DNA from: Paulownia fortunei
Lineage: Eukaryota > Streptophyta > Magnoliopsida > Lamiales > Paulowniaceae
Length of the DNA stretch: 64,000 nt
NCBI GenBank assembly: GCA_019321725.1
Contig: CM033119.1
Coordinates: 14,396,694-14,460,693, forward strand
Direction: 5' to 3'
Numbering within the stretch: position 1 is the stretch's first letter; each line of letters begins with the position of its first letter. This document shows positions 25,531 to 36,995 of the stretch, one piece after another. Below the pieces are notes generated by a model. It ran no database searches. It was not told where the DNA came from and was given only the letters and a program-made list of their open reading frames with translations. Position numbers and translations under genes: made by a program.

Positions 25531-26865
25531 AAGATTTTCTAGTTGGGCTCTTCATTTCATGAGCGTAGACTCAATTAATTATTAAAATTCAATTAATTAA
25601 TCTCTGTCAATTAACTAAGTTTAATCTAATTATTTTATTTATTTCAATAAAGACTACCTAATCAAATTACCCTAATTAAATAATCATAATATTTTGATTG
25701 GTTAAATTAAATTAACTTCTTAGATTAATTTAATCCTATGAATTAATTAATACAATCAATTTAACTCCTTAAATTACTTTTAGCTCTAGTTAATTAATCT
25801 TCATTATTTAATTTAATCCAACTCTTTGAATTATAATAAATAGATTAGAAGTCGACTATCCCATTTTGTGTTTGACCTTAGGTTCACAAATAAACTAACA
25901 ATGAGTTTGCAATTATTGCAACATAATAAATAAACTAATATTCTGATTAATTATCTAAATAATTAATCTAATTAAAAATAATTGCTTAATTCCAAGAACA
26001 TCACAAGTTATGGAAAGTACCTAGTAGTGTATCATGACTACCTAGTCTAAACTGAATAGCAAGCGATTACAGGTACTATGCCAATATGGTCTTTCTGTCA
26101 ACTAATCATCTAATTAAGTCTAGGATATAGATTATTAATCAAAACTCTATTTTGATTTAATAACTATAATTCTATTTCAAGTCATATTGATACTTTGATA
26201 GATCATTAGAAAATCCCACGTCCAATATTCATCCTGCATTTGACCAAGGTTTTCGGGATCAAGGACTATGAATTTATAGGAGATTCACCTATATTTTCTT
26301 GATACAAAAACCATGTGCCCAAAGTAAACCACCTGTAATTATCATGCAATCGAAAAATATATCAAAGCGAATGATGTCGTGCATAAGGCTATCATGGCAC
26401 CTCAAATCTAAGAATTAGTTAATTCACTATTATAACTAAAAAATTCTCATTTCATAAACAACATTTCCAGTTGAGATTTTTCCATAGGCTTGTTTGGTGT
26501 ACATTTTGCATAACAAACATCCATACACATGAACTAGTATCACCATGCCAATGTCTTTGAAATGAGTCATTCTTTTTTCGACCAACCATCGTGTATGCAA
26601 GTTTTTCGGGTTTATCAATATTTAATCTCAATGAATCCTAGACTCGAAAAGTGTTTAAAATCAAAATTATATAGATATGTTTCATGACCGTCATCATATG
26701 TATGACCATGTCACGTACCTATATATGATATGGGAACTTTATCTAATTGATAATATAATTAAAAATAAAAAAATATCTTTTTATTAATAAATATTATGAA
26801 TAAAATTATTTTTATAATAATATAAAATTTCATTATTAATTGACTCGTTAGATACTACTCTAATA
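25531..26865 (-). repeat. Copia LTR fragment, inverted
   Basis: The outer ~1.3 kb of the family LTR in minus orientation, ending GATACTACTCTAATA (family CACTACTCTAACA). Its inner end is missing. No PPT follows at 26866, so it is an LTR remnant or truncated solo LTR. It faces the C3 LTR and forms a large imperfect inverted repeat. Confidence 0.72.
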
Positions 26866-27304
26866 TTTACTTCAATATAAAAAATGATGTGCAAAACATA
26901 TTTAATTAAGATAATCATAATTCATAACTTGCATTCTACAAAATACCCTAAGGATAAAAGAAAAGAGAAGAAAAAAAACACCCTAATTATAAAAAAAAAA
27001 AAAAAACTCAAATTAAAGTAATTTTACTGGAACCTAGTATGTTTGGTGTAATTCTTTTTGTACATAAAATTAAGACACAGCCTAGAAATCAATCAAACTC
27101 TAAGTGGACGTTAATATAAGGGTAAAAAAGGCTGGACCCACTGGGCACAATTGATCCTAGTGGCTCATGGGCGCTCTTTTCCCTTTGTCTTTACACATTT
27201 TGTAGATTGATTTCTTACTATTTATTTCCTTAAAACTAATTTGGAAAAGAGGAAAAAAGCAAAAAAGGGAAAAGAAAAAGAAGAGGTAAATGAAAAAAGG
27301 GCAG
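26866..27304. other. Spacer downstream of the WAV3-like gene
   Basis: AT-rich, with a homopolymer A run at about 26989-27006. No ORF with a recognisable domain. The part next to the gene should be its 3' UTR. Confidence 0.5.
27221..27226 (-). terminator. Possible poly(A) signal of the WAV3-like gene
   Basis: AATAAA on the minus strand about 80 bases past the stop codon at 27305. The position suits a plant polyadenylation signal, but the motif is common in AT-rich DNA. Confidence 0.35.
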
Positions 27305-29075
27305 CTAAAATCTAGCATTCTCAAAGCCGTGCAAATCACTGGCTCTGTTCGAAGATTTCTTCAACTCAGCCATTTTAGCCAGCTTCTCAGCCGCTCTCCA
27401 AGCCGAATTCGGCGTCAGCGGCTCCCCATTCTCATCCAAAAACAACCCCATTGCTCTCTGCCGTTGACATTGCCTCCACCACTGTAAATCAGCCGGCTCA
27501 ACCTCCAAGCCTCTTATACAGTCGCCAGCGGACTCCGATCTCGACTGCAACAACAGAGCCCGAACCGATGACAACAGCTGCATGGCGCTGGACACCTCGT
27601 TGTGGTCAATTAATCGCCGAGACTCGGCTATGGCTCGTGTAGTAATGAAAGCATTTCTCAGCCGTTCGATCTCGGGTAGACCTGGTCTGACGCTCTGTGG
27701 TCTCGGCAGGAGCAACCTGTGGTCCCTTCCATAGACTAACGCATGGGTAGCCGGATCATTGTAACTGGATTTGATCGAGAACACGTGGTTCAACCCGACA
27801 CTTGAAGCAAGGACCCGTACTTCCACGAGTAACTCTCTTTCCTCCTGTGCGTAAAGATTGCCGAGGCTAATGCAAGCCAAGTCAAGAACTGTAGGCCGTC
27901 CGTGGAATGAATAGACAGCTGAAATTTCCGCCGGATCAGAGCCAGATGCGAAGCCGAGCTGGATTTTCAAGTCTTGAATAACCACGCTCAACAATCCACC
28001 AACACATTTGGAAAAGGAATCCTGAGCGGAGTCGTGGCTGAATCCGGATGAATGTAGGGTATTTCCGTGTGGGCGAAACGTGTCGATGAAACGTAGGATG
28101 ATCCAAGCCTCTGGTTGCTTTCATTGTTGGCCGGAACGCGGTCGTCCTGACCGTCGGATAACAAATATGACGCTTGCAACTGGGTTTCTCTCGCGCCGGT
28201 CTTCAAGAAGTTTAGTGGCTTGCGTCAGAGCTTCAGCCATGCTAGTCCCTTGGCTGCAAGCGAGCCGGTCGATGATGCGTCGAGCTGATCTCTGACCCTG
28301 AGCCGTCAGTCTCGTCAAAGGCAATAACCTTTCTGGATTGGCTGAGAAGGCCACAATAGAGAGGCGGTCAGCCGAGCCGAGAGAGGAAATCACCAGACGC
28401 ATGGCTCTCAGGAGCATCTCCAGGTTGGCCCCGCTCATAGTCCCACCCACGTCAAGAACTGTCACCAAGTCAATCGTCGCACGGCGCCGCGCTGCCGCTC
28501 GGCAATGGAGGAGGGGCCTTGACCTTCAAAACGACGGCGTACGTATCATGGGTTCGGCCCATGGAAACAACAGCAGCCTCAGGCAATAAACTCACCTCCA
28601 CATTTCTCGAGTCCCTGTTGAACGCAAAGGCATCGTCACTGCTGGAAATGGGATTAACAAAAAACCCCTGAAACTCTTCAACCTCTTCTTCATCTTCAAA
28701 TTTTGCTTCTGGGATAGGAACAAATTCTGTACCAGCTTTTGGTGAAACCAGTGGCTCATCATCAGCATAACTTATCAATTCCCACTGTTTGGTGTATTTA
28801 GGACTGGAAATTGGGGGTTCGTTTAGTAGGAGTAAAAGAATCCATTATGACTATTTTCTCTTGTTCTTGTTTTGGTTCTTGGTTTTGGTTTTGTTTGTGG
28901 ATTGCAAGTAAAGGGATGTCTTTCCAAGTGGTGCTGCAAACAGGGCAAATGAGATTGTTTTGTTCTCTTACATGTGAGGCTATGCAAGGGAAGTGAAAAG
29001 CGTGGGAGCATTCCGCAGTGATATTGCCGTTCCTTGACCTCTCTTCACACTCTGTATACAAACTCCACAGATATT
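27305..29075 (-). CDS. WAV3-like: WAV3-like gene, exon 2 (interrupted)
   Basis: Holds RING, vWA and C-terminal regions, with a TAG stop at 27305. Frame changes: one base missing within the RING (about 29021), one extra before the acidic linker (about 28802), so the RING core is read two frames apart from its first Cys pair; one extra at about 28505 just before vWA; one extra at about 28165 just before SDGQDD; one missing at about 28060. The last pair leaves roughly 35 residues out of frame. The longest clean segment is 27305-27994. Base composition is distinctly more GC-rich than the surrounding repeats. Confidence 0.8.
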
Positions 29076-29189
29076 CTGCACAAGCAAAACAGAAAGAAGA
29101 AGGAAAAGTTATGATTTTTGGTACTAGCCCACAAAGGAGAATCATGTGTATGTTGAAAATTTGAATGTGAAATGAACAAGAAAACTTAC
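29076..29189 (-). other. Intron of the WAV3-like gene
   Basis: 114 bases, starting GTAAGTTTT and ending TTTTGCTTGTGCAG, with a pyrimidine-rich 3' side. Splicing joins ...CLSK to NICGVCIQSV in phase 0, restoring the first Cys pair of the RING. This fits the family structure of one short intron directly before the RING. Confidence 0.8.
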
Positions 29190-29495
29190 TTTGGATAGGC
29201 AGAAGGTGTTCTTGAGGATTGAAAAAGGGGATCTCGGTGAAGATGTGCTAGAACCAGAAAGAGTTCTGGGGCTCTTGGCCTGAGATTTTGGGGTGGTTTT
29301 GGATTGGAGTTTTGGACTCACCAGATTATTACCATTAATATTATTGTCACCATGATTGTTATCAGTAATGTTGGTTTTGCAGCTCAAGATAGTAGTGGAC
29401 GGTTTGTTTCTGCCTAGCTTCGGACTGGGACTCTGCTGCTTATCCATAACAGTAGCTGATGCATTACAAAATGCTCTTCTCCAGCCTGTGCCCAT
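29190..29495 (-). CDS. WAV3-like: WAV3-like gene, exon 1
   Basis: 102 codons from ATG at 29495. MGTGWRRAFCNASATV is the characteristic N-terminus of the family. The remainder is low-complexity, Ser/Pro/Asn/Lys-rich (SPSPKLGRNKP, SSTSSPRSPFSILKN), probably disordered. The frame is open with no defects. It ends TCCAAA at a phase-0 donor, GTAAGT. Reading past the donor reaches a stop only after additional non-homologous residues. Confidence 0.85.
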
Positions 29496-32400
29496 TTTCT
29501 TATTAAAAACAAAAAGAGTACCTTATATTGCTACCTATGGAGTTCTTTCTTATGCAGAGGTAGTTAGGGCGAAACATGAAAGAGAAATTGCTGGATGGAT
29601 CTGAAGAAGATAGCAGCTGACAGACATAAAAATGAAGGGTTGGGGTTGAGATTGAGGAAAGCAAAATGAGATCATGGAATGATGAAAAATTGCAGAGAAA
29701 TCAAAGGATAGATACAGAATACAGATGCAAGTTTTAGAGGAATAAGATCAAATGAGAGGGTAGCTGTTGTTTTTTTGTGGTTCTCTTCAGCCATAACTGT
29801 TTCTTGCTTAATCATTTTCTCCTAGTAAAACATTGAATGCATTCTCATTCCATTCTCCTCCACAGATCCTCAATTCTAATAACCAAAATACATTCTCCAA
29901 AATAATTTTCTTGATATGCAGAAAATAAAGCCAAATAAAGCAATTAATATTATAAAAATTTCAGTCATAATAGTTTCTTTGTTAATAAATCACTTTTAAA
30001 ATAGTCGATAAGTTATTTGATAATACAATTGCTGATACATTATCATTTGAAAGTCAATAGTATATTAATAGATTAGACTATACATATTCCACATATTTCT
30101 AGGAAAGGAGCCATATTTTCAAAAGCCTTCTTGGGAACTTTTTTTTCTATTTTTCTTTCTTAGCATATAGTTTTTGTTACTCATTCGAGATAGTTTACTA
30201 ATTTACTTATTCTAAACACTTTTAATTTGTCAACTGTATAGCAGACTGTCACGGTTCTTATTGTCCAGGGTCCCGTTTCCAGAGCCAACTCCCCCTCACC
30301 GACCTCTACGTGCCACCATATTCTTTAGTAATGTTGGAAAAAGTAAGGATATTTTACACACACACACAAAAAAAAAGAAGATAAAGCGAGGATAATTTCT
30401 TTCGGGAATTTTTTATTATTTTAATTGATAAAAATATGAATGCTTGACATACTTTGCTTTTGTATAATAATTAAAACTATATGAAATGTTACGTGCAATT
30501 TTTGTCAATGTCTACTTAAATCAACTGTAACGTAAGTAATTATCTACATTATAAAAAATCATTAGGGGGTTTGAGGTTGACCCGATAAAAAATTTTCGAT
30601 ACTCAAATTAGTTATAGAGTAAAGTAAGTCAATGAAAGTAACAAAATTTGAGAATAATTAAATACGTAATTGATTTCGTATCTTTTAATAATGAATGTGG
30701 AAGGTATTTTTATAATATTGATATCAATATTTTCGTTAGTTTGAATTTTATGGCCTCATTGAGTTTTGCTTAACTATTATAACTCAATTTATCTATTATT
30801 TTGTTGATCTCATAAACTTAATTTATGGGGTCTTATATTTATTTTGATTCATAATTCAAACAAATTTTTTGAACTTAGCATATTTTATGTATTTTGAGGC
30901 TCACGACCGTTCACTGAGAAGAAATTTCTCACAGTTTCAAGGATGAATCAATCATGCATATTTTGATTCAGTCAAAAGCTTGGACAAAAAACTTGAAAAA
31001 TGCTACTTGGCGTTAGAATTGGTAAATTATTTTTGACATCTTATTTTACATTCTAGTGCTAGAGATAACAAATTATTATCTATAGCTATTGTTGTTGCTT
31101 TCTGGAATTGGTGTCGGATCATGTTCATTATCAACTAGTCGTATCCCCTATCATCTTTCATTTCTTAACTTCTTTATGTTTTAAAAATATTATGTGTTTT
31201 TGCAATACTTCCTACGAATCTCGTTTTAAAATTTTGAACGTGTACTTTATAGGTTGCTTAACGATATATGTTTGTAGTATACGAATTATAAAAAATTCGC
31301 CCGCCTTATCTAGGCTTTTCTGTACAATTTTTTTTTCGCCACATCCATCCAAATTGTGTGCCTAATTACATCTTGTGAAAACGAGTCTAATTCTATCATT
31401 AATTACATGTTGTGAAAACGAGCTTGATATACAATAATATACATTTCAAATATATTGAAATGATTTGGCATTTTATATTATATTGTACACCACAAATATA
31501 TATTAAATATATATTATATGTCCTAATTGTATATTAAAAGAAACTTTTTATTTCACGTTATTAAAAGAAATTTTTTATGCACTAATGTAAAATATTTATA
31601 ATGTAGAATATAAGATAAAATACTATATTAAAATAGAGGATCCAAACTATGAAACATGAGTTAGAAATAGAAATGAATATTATTGTCAATAGGTCAAATT
31701 CAAATACCATTGAACTTATATTTATAGGCTCAAACTTAATTCACAATTTTTTTTCTTGACTTGTCTTGAACTTGATTCATATTTTTTGTGAGTTTTGGGC
31801 TTATTTCCAACTCCGCTACATTATTAGGGTTTCTTTAATTAAAAAAAAATGAAAAACATAAATAAAATGCATAAGACGTGACAATCTCTAGTAATACGCA
31901 AAATAAAAGTCTTGGTTATGTAAATGTATAAATTTCAAACTTATAATACATACCATAAATATTAAGCAATGTTTTGAATTCAAAAGCAAGTAATAAATGT
32001 ATTTAATAATGCTTATCCAATCTAAAATATCTTTGTAAATAGCAATGACATGACATAAAACATAAAAATTAGTCACTAAATCTCTTCCTCAAGAATTTGC
32101 ACTGATGTATGTACTTCATCATCTCAACAAGCTTATAGCAAAAAGTTATAATATATCTTATTTCAAATATGTCCAAAATAGTTTACCTATATGATAGTAA
32201 ATATCTACATGAGAGGTTTAAAATTATGCCTAAAATATTAAGCATTTAGGCTTATTATCAAGTTTTGAAAGGCTCAAACTCAACTTACAAATTCATCACG
32301 CTTTGTTCATATTTAATTAGACTCAGCTAAAGTATAAATGAGCCAAAAAATCAGAATTCGAATAAGTCGGATTCAACTGTCAGCCCTCGAAATGGAAATC

Positions 32401-32708
32401 TTTTCAACCTTAAAGAAAGAGCATCAGAGTTACATAGAGAGTTACAAAGAGTTGTGGCTCCACCTAAATATTTCATGATGAATGAAGTATCCTTTTTTCC
32501 ATTAAAAAAGAAAAGAAAAACAACAACAATTTTGGAAAAAAGGCTGTTTCCCTTTTGGAAATAATTGCTAGATTTTTATGTTTTCAAATGTGATCCTCAA
32601 AAAACTTGAAAACAATAATATTAATTGTACATATGATAATAGAACAATACCTATAACAGTTGGAACATTTAAAGACAATTGTGCTATGTTCAGGTATGAT
32701 TGTATTGT
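29496..32708. other. Upstream and intergenic region
   Basis: The part next to 29495 should contain the 5' UTR and promoter of the WAV3-like gene; I see no confident TATA box. The rest is AT-rich with no recognisable ORF. Small features: a CA microsatellite at about 30356-30368 followed by an A run, and two direct copies of a ~33-bp unit (AATTACATSTTGTGAAAACGAG) at about 31367 and 31400. Confidence 0.5.
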
Positions 32709-33100
32709 ACTACAACTTTAAGATTGTAAATTCAAGTGCAGGTTGTATCAAATAATAAATTTTTCGAGAGTTCGAGGTCGATCCACGAAAAGTTGTTTGA
32801 AGTTTTCAAAATTATATTTTTTAAAAGATGTGCTTTATATAATTAAGAATATAAAGAAAAAATTTATACTATAACTAAGAAATCAAAATAATAAAAGTAT
32901 TAAGGATTAGAGATCTGCTCTTGAGTTTTGGATAAATAATTAATTATTTAATATTTTTTTTACTTTTTCTAAATGCCACTATTGAAATCCATACATAATG
33001 AAGGTTCCAATGGGAAGATGTTATTAATAGCTCATGCATTAAGATAATTATGATATTATCTTACTGTTTGCAAATTATCTCTTAATATCAATATTTTTTT

Positions 33101-33640
33101 ATGCGATTAAGTATTTATGCATATATTTGTTTACAACAAATCGAACTTTTATGTTAGCAGTCCGTGTAGTAGAACCGTACATTAAGCTAAATGAATCTAA
33201 GTATTTGTTGTGTCTTTGATGATAAAAAATTAAGAATCGCCATTAAATAAGAAAAGTTTTAACACCAACACTTATTTATAGGATCAAGTATTTATGCACA
33301 CCTTTGTTTACAATAAATCAAGACTTTACATTAGTAGTCAGTGTAGTAGAACCGTACAATAAACTAAATAAGACCAAGTATTTGTTGTGCTATTGGTGAT
33401 ACATAAATCGAGAATCGTCACTAAACAAGAAGGGTTTTAACGACAACACTTATTTATGAAATGAAGTATTTATGTACACTTTTGTCTACAACAAATCAAT
33501 GTTTCACGTTAGTAGTCAGTGTAGTAGAACCGTACAATAAGCTAAATGAATTCAAGTATTTGTTGTGTCATTAGTGATATATAAAATAAGAATTACCACA
33601 AAACAAGTAGGGTTTCAATAAAAAATACAACACATCTGAA
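33101..33640 (-). repeat. 178-bp tandem repeats in gypsy LTR (3 units)
   Basis: Three direct units with the anchor ATTAAGTATTTATG (or variant) at about 33103, 33281 and 33459, spacing 178 bp. Each contains a GCAGTC(A/C)GTGTAGTAGAACCG-type block. The same unit recurs in both LTRs of G2 with a different copy number. Confidence 0.85.
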
Positions 33641-33660
33641 CATTATGCATCTTTATAACT

Positions 33661-34215
33661 TTTCCTTATCCTCCTATTGGATATGCATTAGATCTATCAA
33701 CTAATTGCATGATAACACTAGTTTCTCTTAAATGTCTTAGATTTAAAGAAGAATAAATAGAATATGACATAACATTAAATGATGCTCCCAAATTTAACAT
33801 GCATTTTTTAAATCTGGTCTTACCAATAGTACAAGGATGGTAAAAGTGCCCGGATCATTATACTTTGGAGGGAGTTTTCTTTAAAAAACTACCGAAATAT
33901 TCTCCCCCACACTTACTTTTTCATCCCCTCAACTTTCATTTATTGTGCATAGCTCTTTGAGACACTTGCATATCAAGGCACCTGCTTGATCACATTGAGA
34001 AAAGGTATGTTTACTCCACTTTTTGAAAAGTCTCAAATATCTCTTTTTCTTGCTCATTTTTCTTAGAATTTGCTAATTAGTTAGGAAAATGTGAAGATGT
34101 TTCATAAGTATAAGAAAGAGGTTTAAAAATGATTACTAATTTTGGATTCTCCATAGAATGAATAGTTTTTGTCAATAATTTTTTTATTTTGACTTATCAT
34201 GATCGAATTAGCTTG
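33661..34215 (-). pseudogene. Gypsy protease-region fragment of G3
   Basis: The minus strand reads RFKKCMLNLGAS at about 33800, the retropepsin active-site block, in which the usual DLGAS is NLGAS. Further upstream in the element comes the linker that in G2 contains LLDAIKQVPQYAKL. Frame is broken. It is the same segment as 50270-50790. Confidence 0.7.
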
Positions 34216-34234
34216 ATTGAAAGAATATAATAAC

Positions 34235-34273
<39 letters not shown>

Positions 34274-34311
34274 ATGCGTGTGCGCGTGCGCGTGCCTGTG
34301 CGTGATATATA
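34235..34311. repeat. TA/TG microsatellite
   Basis: (TA)n grading into (TG)n, then (GCGTGC)-like repeats and TATATA. It directly abuts the truncated edge of G3. The ORF across it (34217-34408) is a by-product of the repeat. Confidence 0.85.
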
Positions 34312-34632
34312 TTACATGAATTTATTTCATGAATATGCGTGTGTGATTATGCATTACATAAATTTTCAGAGAGGCCATCATATATGCTTTACATTAGTTC
34401 ACCACTGACTTAGGGCATATCTGGCCACAACCTTCACTAATTTAGTTTTTTCTTCTACGACTTAAATACTACACTTTTTTCTTTTTTAATTTCTAATTTA
34501 AAATATAAAATAATCACATTCATTATCTTTTTCACATTCCTCCCAACTGCTATCCATCACCTATGGCAAAAGTTAAATGCTAGTAGTGTACCTAGTTTTG
34601 ATATACTGAAAATTTTCAATACCATATATTTA

Positions 34633-35015
34633 GTGGCGGTTTGTTTATATTTTTAAATATTATTTTTATATTTTTCACTATTTAAAATTTCAATAATATA
34701 TTTATTTTACTTATTTTTATTAGAAATACAAGTTATTTTTATTTTAAAAATTTATTTTTAAATCTAATAATATTTTACATCTTTTTATGCACCTACTAAA
34801 TTTATTTTCAATATACTAATATTTTGCATCTTTTCATGAAGAAAATACCATAAATTAAATATAGTCTCATTTTCAAATTATTATAGTCAACATAGAAATA
34901 TAACTAATTAAAATTTATTTTTATTTGTATAAGAAAGCCTAGTAAAAATATTTTCAATCCTGAAAATATTAGAAATATGAAAATAATTTTGAAAATAAAA
35001 CCAAACAAACTCCAT
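34633..35015. mobile_element. MITE candidate
   Basis: About 380 bp, AT-rich and non-coding. The left end TGGCGGTTTGTTTATATTTT and the reverse complement of the right end, TGGAGTTTGTTTGGTTTTAT, agree over about 35-40 bases with mismatches. This looks like the terminal inverted repeats of a small non-autonomous DNA transposon. No clear target duplication, so the superfamily is open. Confidence 0.5.
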
Positions 35016-35560
35016 GAAAATGAAGGTCATTTGTACAGTAGAATGGTCTATACACTTGGTCTATGGTTGGACATAAAATTTTGAAGGATAGTGTTTTTTT
35101 TATAACCCAAGTTTCAGGCTTCGCCCGACTAATCATGGGAAAGAATGGTCTTCCCCCTAATTCGTCCTTCGGGTAAATCGAATGCGGTCACAATGTATAT
35201 AGAGTTGGAGTTGGACATTCAGATTTAGGTCAACCCTCCCAATAAACCCTTCTTTACATGACGCGGTAAGGACCCTCGAAGGGGCAACACAGGCTTACCA
35301 AGATGTTAGATGGACTAGGTGTAATAATTTCATTTAACATCATGAGACTTTTTCTTGCAATTGAATATTTTGTTAAAAGTTTATAATAGCTCTAATCTAT
35401 GTCAAAATTACAGTAAAGAAATCGTAAAAGCCCAATTTTCATATGATATGAAATCTTTTAAAATACACCAAATTGTATTTTGTACACCAGTTCTCTAAAT
35501 CATCAACATGCTAATTCCATCAGCAAATAAATATCCTCTTTGATGTGGCCTAAAATTTGA
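35016..35560. other. Spacer with a GC-richer block
   Basis: 35105-35320 is notably richer in G and C than its surroundings (CTTCGCCCGACTAATCATGG, GACGCGGTAAGGACCCTCGA). On the minus strand it ends in an A run (TTATAAAAAAAACAC, about 35088-35110). That layout fits a short retroposed element, but no convincing pol III boxes are seen. No ORF. Confidence 0.35.
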
Positions 35561-35892
35561 CCTTACTATAATGACCTTGGACTCTGTTGGGTGGCCAAGG
35601 TGAAACCCCAAGAGTTCCTAGATTTCCTATTGTTGTTCATTGAGAACAAAGAAATTGTTAGCTAGCTAGTTTACCTTACTATAATGACCTTGGACTCTGT
35701 TGGGTGGCCAAGGTGAAACCCCAAGAGTTTCTATATCTCCTATTGCTATTCATTGAACAAAGAAATCATTAGCTAGCTAGTTTACCTTACTATACTGTCC
35801 TCGGACTTTGTTAGATTGCTAAGGTAAAACCCCAAGAGTTACTAGATCTCCTATTGTTGTTCATTGAGAAGAAAGAAATTGTTAGCTAGCTG
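35561..35892 (+). repeat. Three-unit ~112-bp tandem repeat
   Basis: Units begin CCTTACTATAATGACCTTGG at 35561 and 35674 and a variant at 35785, and each ends AGCTAGCTAG or AGCTAGCTGG. Units 1 and 2 are nearly identical; unit 3 is more diverged. No coding capacity is seen. Confidence 0.88.
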
Positions 35893-36577
35893 GGGCGGCC
35901 CCCAACAATAATCCTCTAAAGTTAGATCTCATAGATTAGATGGGTAAAAAAATCTCAAATGTTTTATGGACAATATAATAAATACGTACCTTAAATGCAA
36001 GGGTTGAAGGGACTATTTATAGAGTTTGGTTAACACATATGGCAGTATCATGAATCGGTGACAATATATAGTAGGCACATTGTGTGGCTAGGAAATCGGG
36101 TCTTAGCTAGGGTCAGACTCGGGTTGGATCCATCCATGGATACTTATGCAGATCTTGCCCTATTTTAGAAATTTTATCCTACTTTCATGGGTAATTTTGT
36201 ACTTTTACTAAGTATATTTATGATCCACATCATCAACCTTCTCCATTCCCCAAGAAACAGAGAGTTTAAAATTTAAACTCAATATTATATGCAGAAGTGG
36301 AAGAGATAGAGTAGGATCAATCTACACAGTCCGTTTGAGTTTGATGTGGCACCCATCAAGCCCTGTACATGCCCGGAATTACCTTTACTCTTCAATTTTC
36401 CTCTCTTGTAAAGAGCACATAACCCTTTCATTTTCCCATTTGGCCACTCATCTGTTTCTTCCTAACTTACAACATTTGGAGCAAGTCTTTGTATTCATCT
36501 CCTTGTTTCTCTTTCTCTTTCATTAGGGATTTCGACAACGATTCCGACAACCCTTCAAGTGTATCTCCATTAGAGGT
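35893..36577. other. Unassigned non-coding stretch
   Basis: Begins GGGGCGGCCCCC, a perfect 12-base palindrome. No domain-bearing ORF; the 63-residue ORF at 36335-36526 has no recognisable feature. I see no element boundary here. Confidence 0.4.
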
Positions 36578-36995
36578 GATGAGTGGATTTAATACTTATT
36601 AATTGAGTACCATTTGCTTAATTTTTTGATTAGTTTTTGAGTGTTTATGCTACTTTTTATGTATTTAGTTTGAAATCTTGTAGATAATGACAAAATGAGA
36701 AGAAAATGAAAAGAAACATAAAACTTGATTAAAATTTAGAATAATCCGCTTTATGGTTCTATTAAGGACAGAGTTCGTATTTTAATCATAAATATTTTCT
36801 CCAATATCATTTTGACTTGATTCTTAAACCATTGGAAAGTCAAGAGATATCTATATAACTTCTATGTTTATTAGAAAATCCAGTTCTTTTGATTTTAATG
36901 AGAAAAATCAAGTTAAAATGCAACCCAATTTGTTAAAAGTCCAGAATACTTTTTGGACTTGGGAATTGTAAATAATCATTGAATTAATCAAAGTT
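36578..36995 (+). repeat. Gypsy LTR fragment (G1 family)
   Basis: Begins TGATGAGTGGATTT and shares with the G1 LTR (39131 onward) the blocks TTGAAATCTTG, AATGACAAAATGAGAA and ACTTGATTCTTA(A/G)ACCATTGG. Only the first ~420 bp of the LTR is present. Confidence 0.65.

Larger units (their letters stand above)
27305..29495 (-). pseudogene. WAV3-like: WAV3-like RING/vWA E3 ubiquitin ligase, frameshifted
   Basis: WAV3-family proteins are plant RING-type E3 ubiquitin ligases; Arabidopsis members act in root gravitropism and auxin-related growth. Deduced length is about 690 residues, close to the family norm near 700. Seen: family start MGTGWRRAFC; RING CGVC...CSHAFHFPC...CPVC (about residues 105-149); acidic linker; vWA domain from about residue 304 (VTVLDVGGTMSG, RLVISSLGSADRLSIVAFS, RRIIDRL, LLSDGQDDR, FAHTEIP); then KCVGGLLSVVIQDLKIQL and a Vwaint-like C-terminus (LDLACISLGNLYAQEERELL). 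Five one-base shifts lie near 29021, 28802, 28505, 28165 and 28060. Between them no in-frame nonsense is seen, which suggests recent decay or sequence error. The family call is secure; function is doubtful. Confidence 0.9.
32709..34215 (-). mobile_element. Truncated Ty3/gypsy copy G3
   Basis: The left part (32709-33660) matches the inner LTR region of G2 (41870 onward and 52280 onward), starting at ACTACAACTTTAAG. The right part (33661-34215) matches G2 protease sequence (about 50270-50790). The rest of the LTR and the intervening 3' internal region are deleted. It is broken off on the right at a TA/TG microsatellite. Confidence 0.75.

Noticed and set aside
27290..28589. Several plus-strand ORFs over the WAV3-like gene
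   Set aside because: Shadows of the higher-GC minus-strand coding sequence; family motifs occur only on the minus strand.
31108..31365. 85-residue plus ORF upstream of the WAV3-like gene
   Set aside because: AT-rich random frame, Cys/Ser/Phe-rich by composition, with no motif or start context.
33101..33640. Regular repeats as a possible CRISPR array
   Set aside because: Units are 178 bp, directly adjacent without unique spacers, and sit in a plant LTR.
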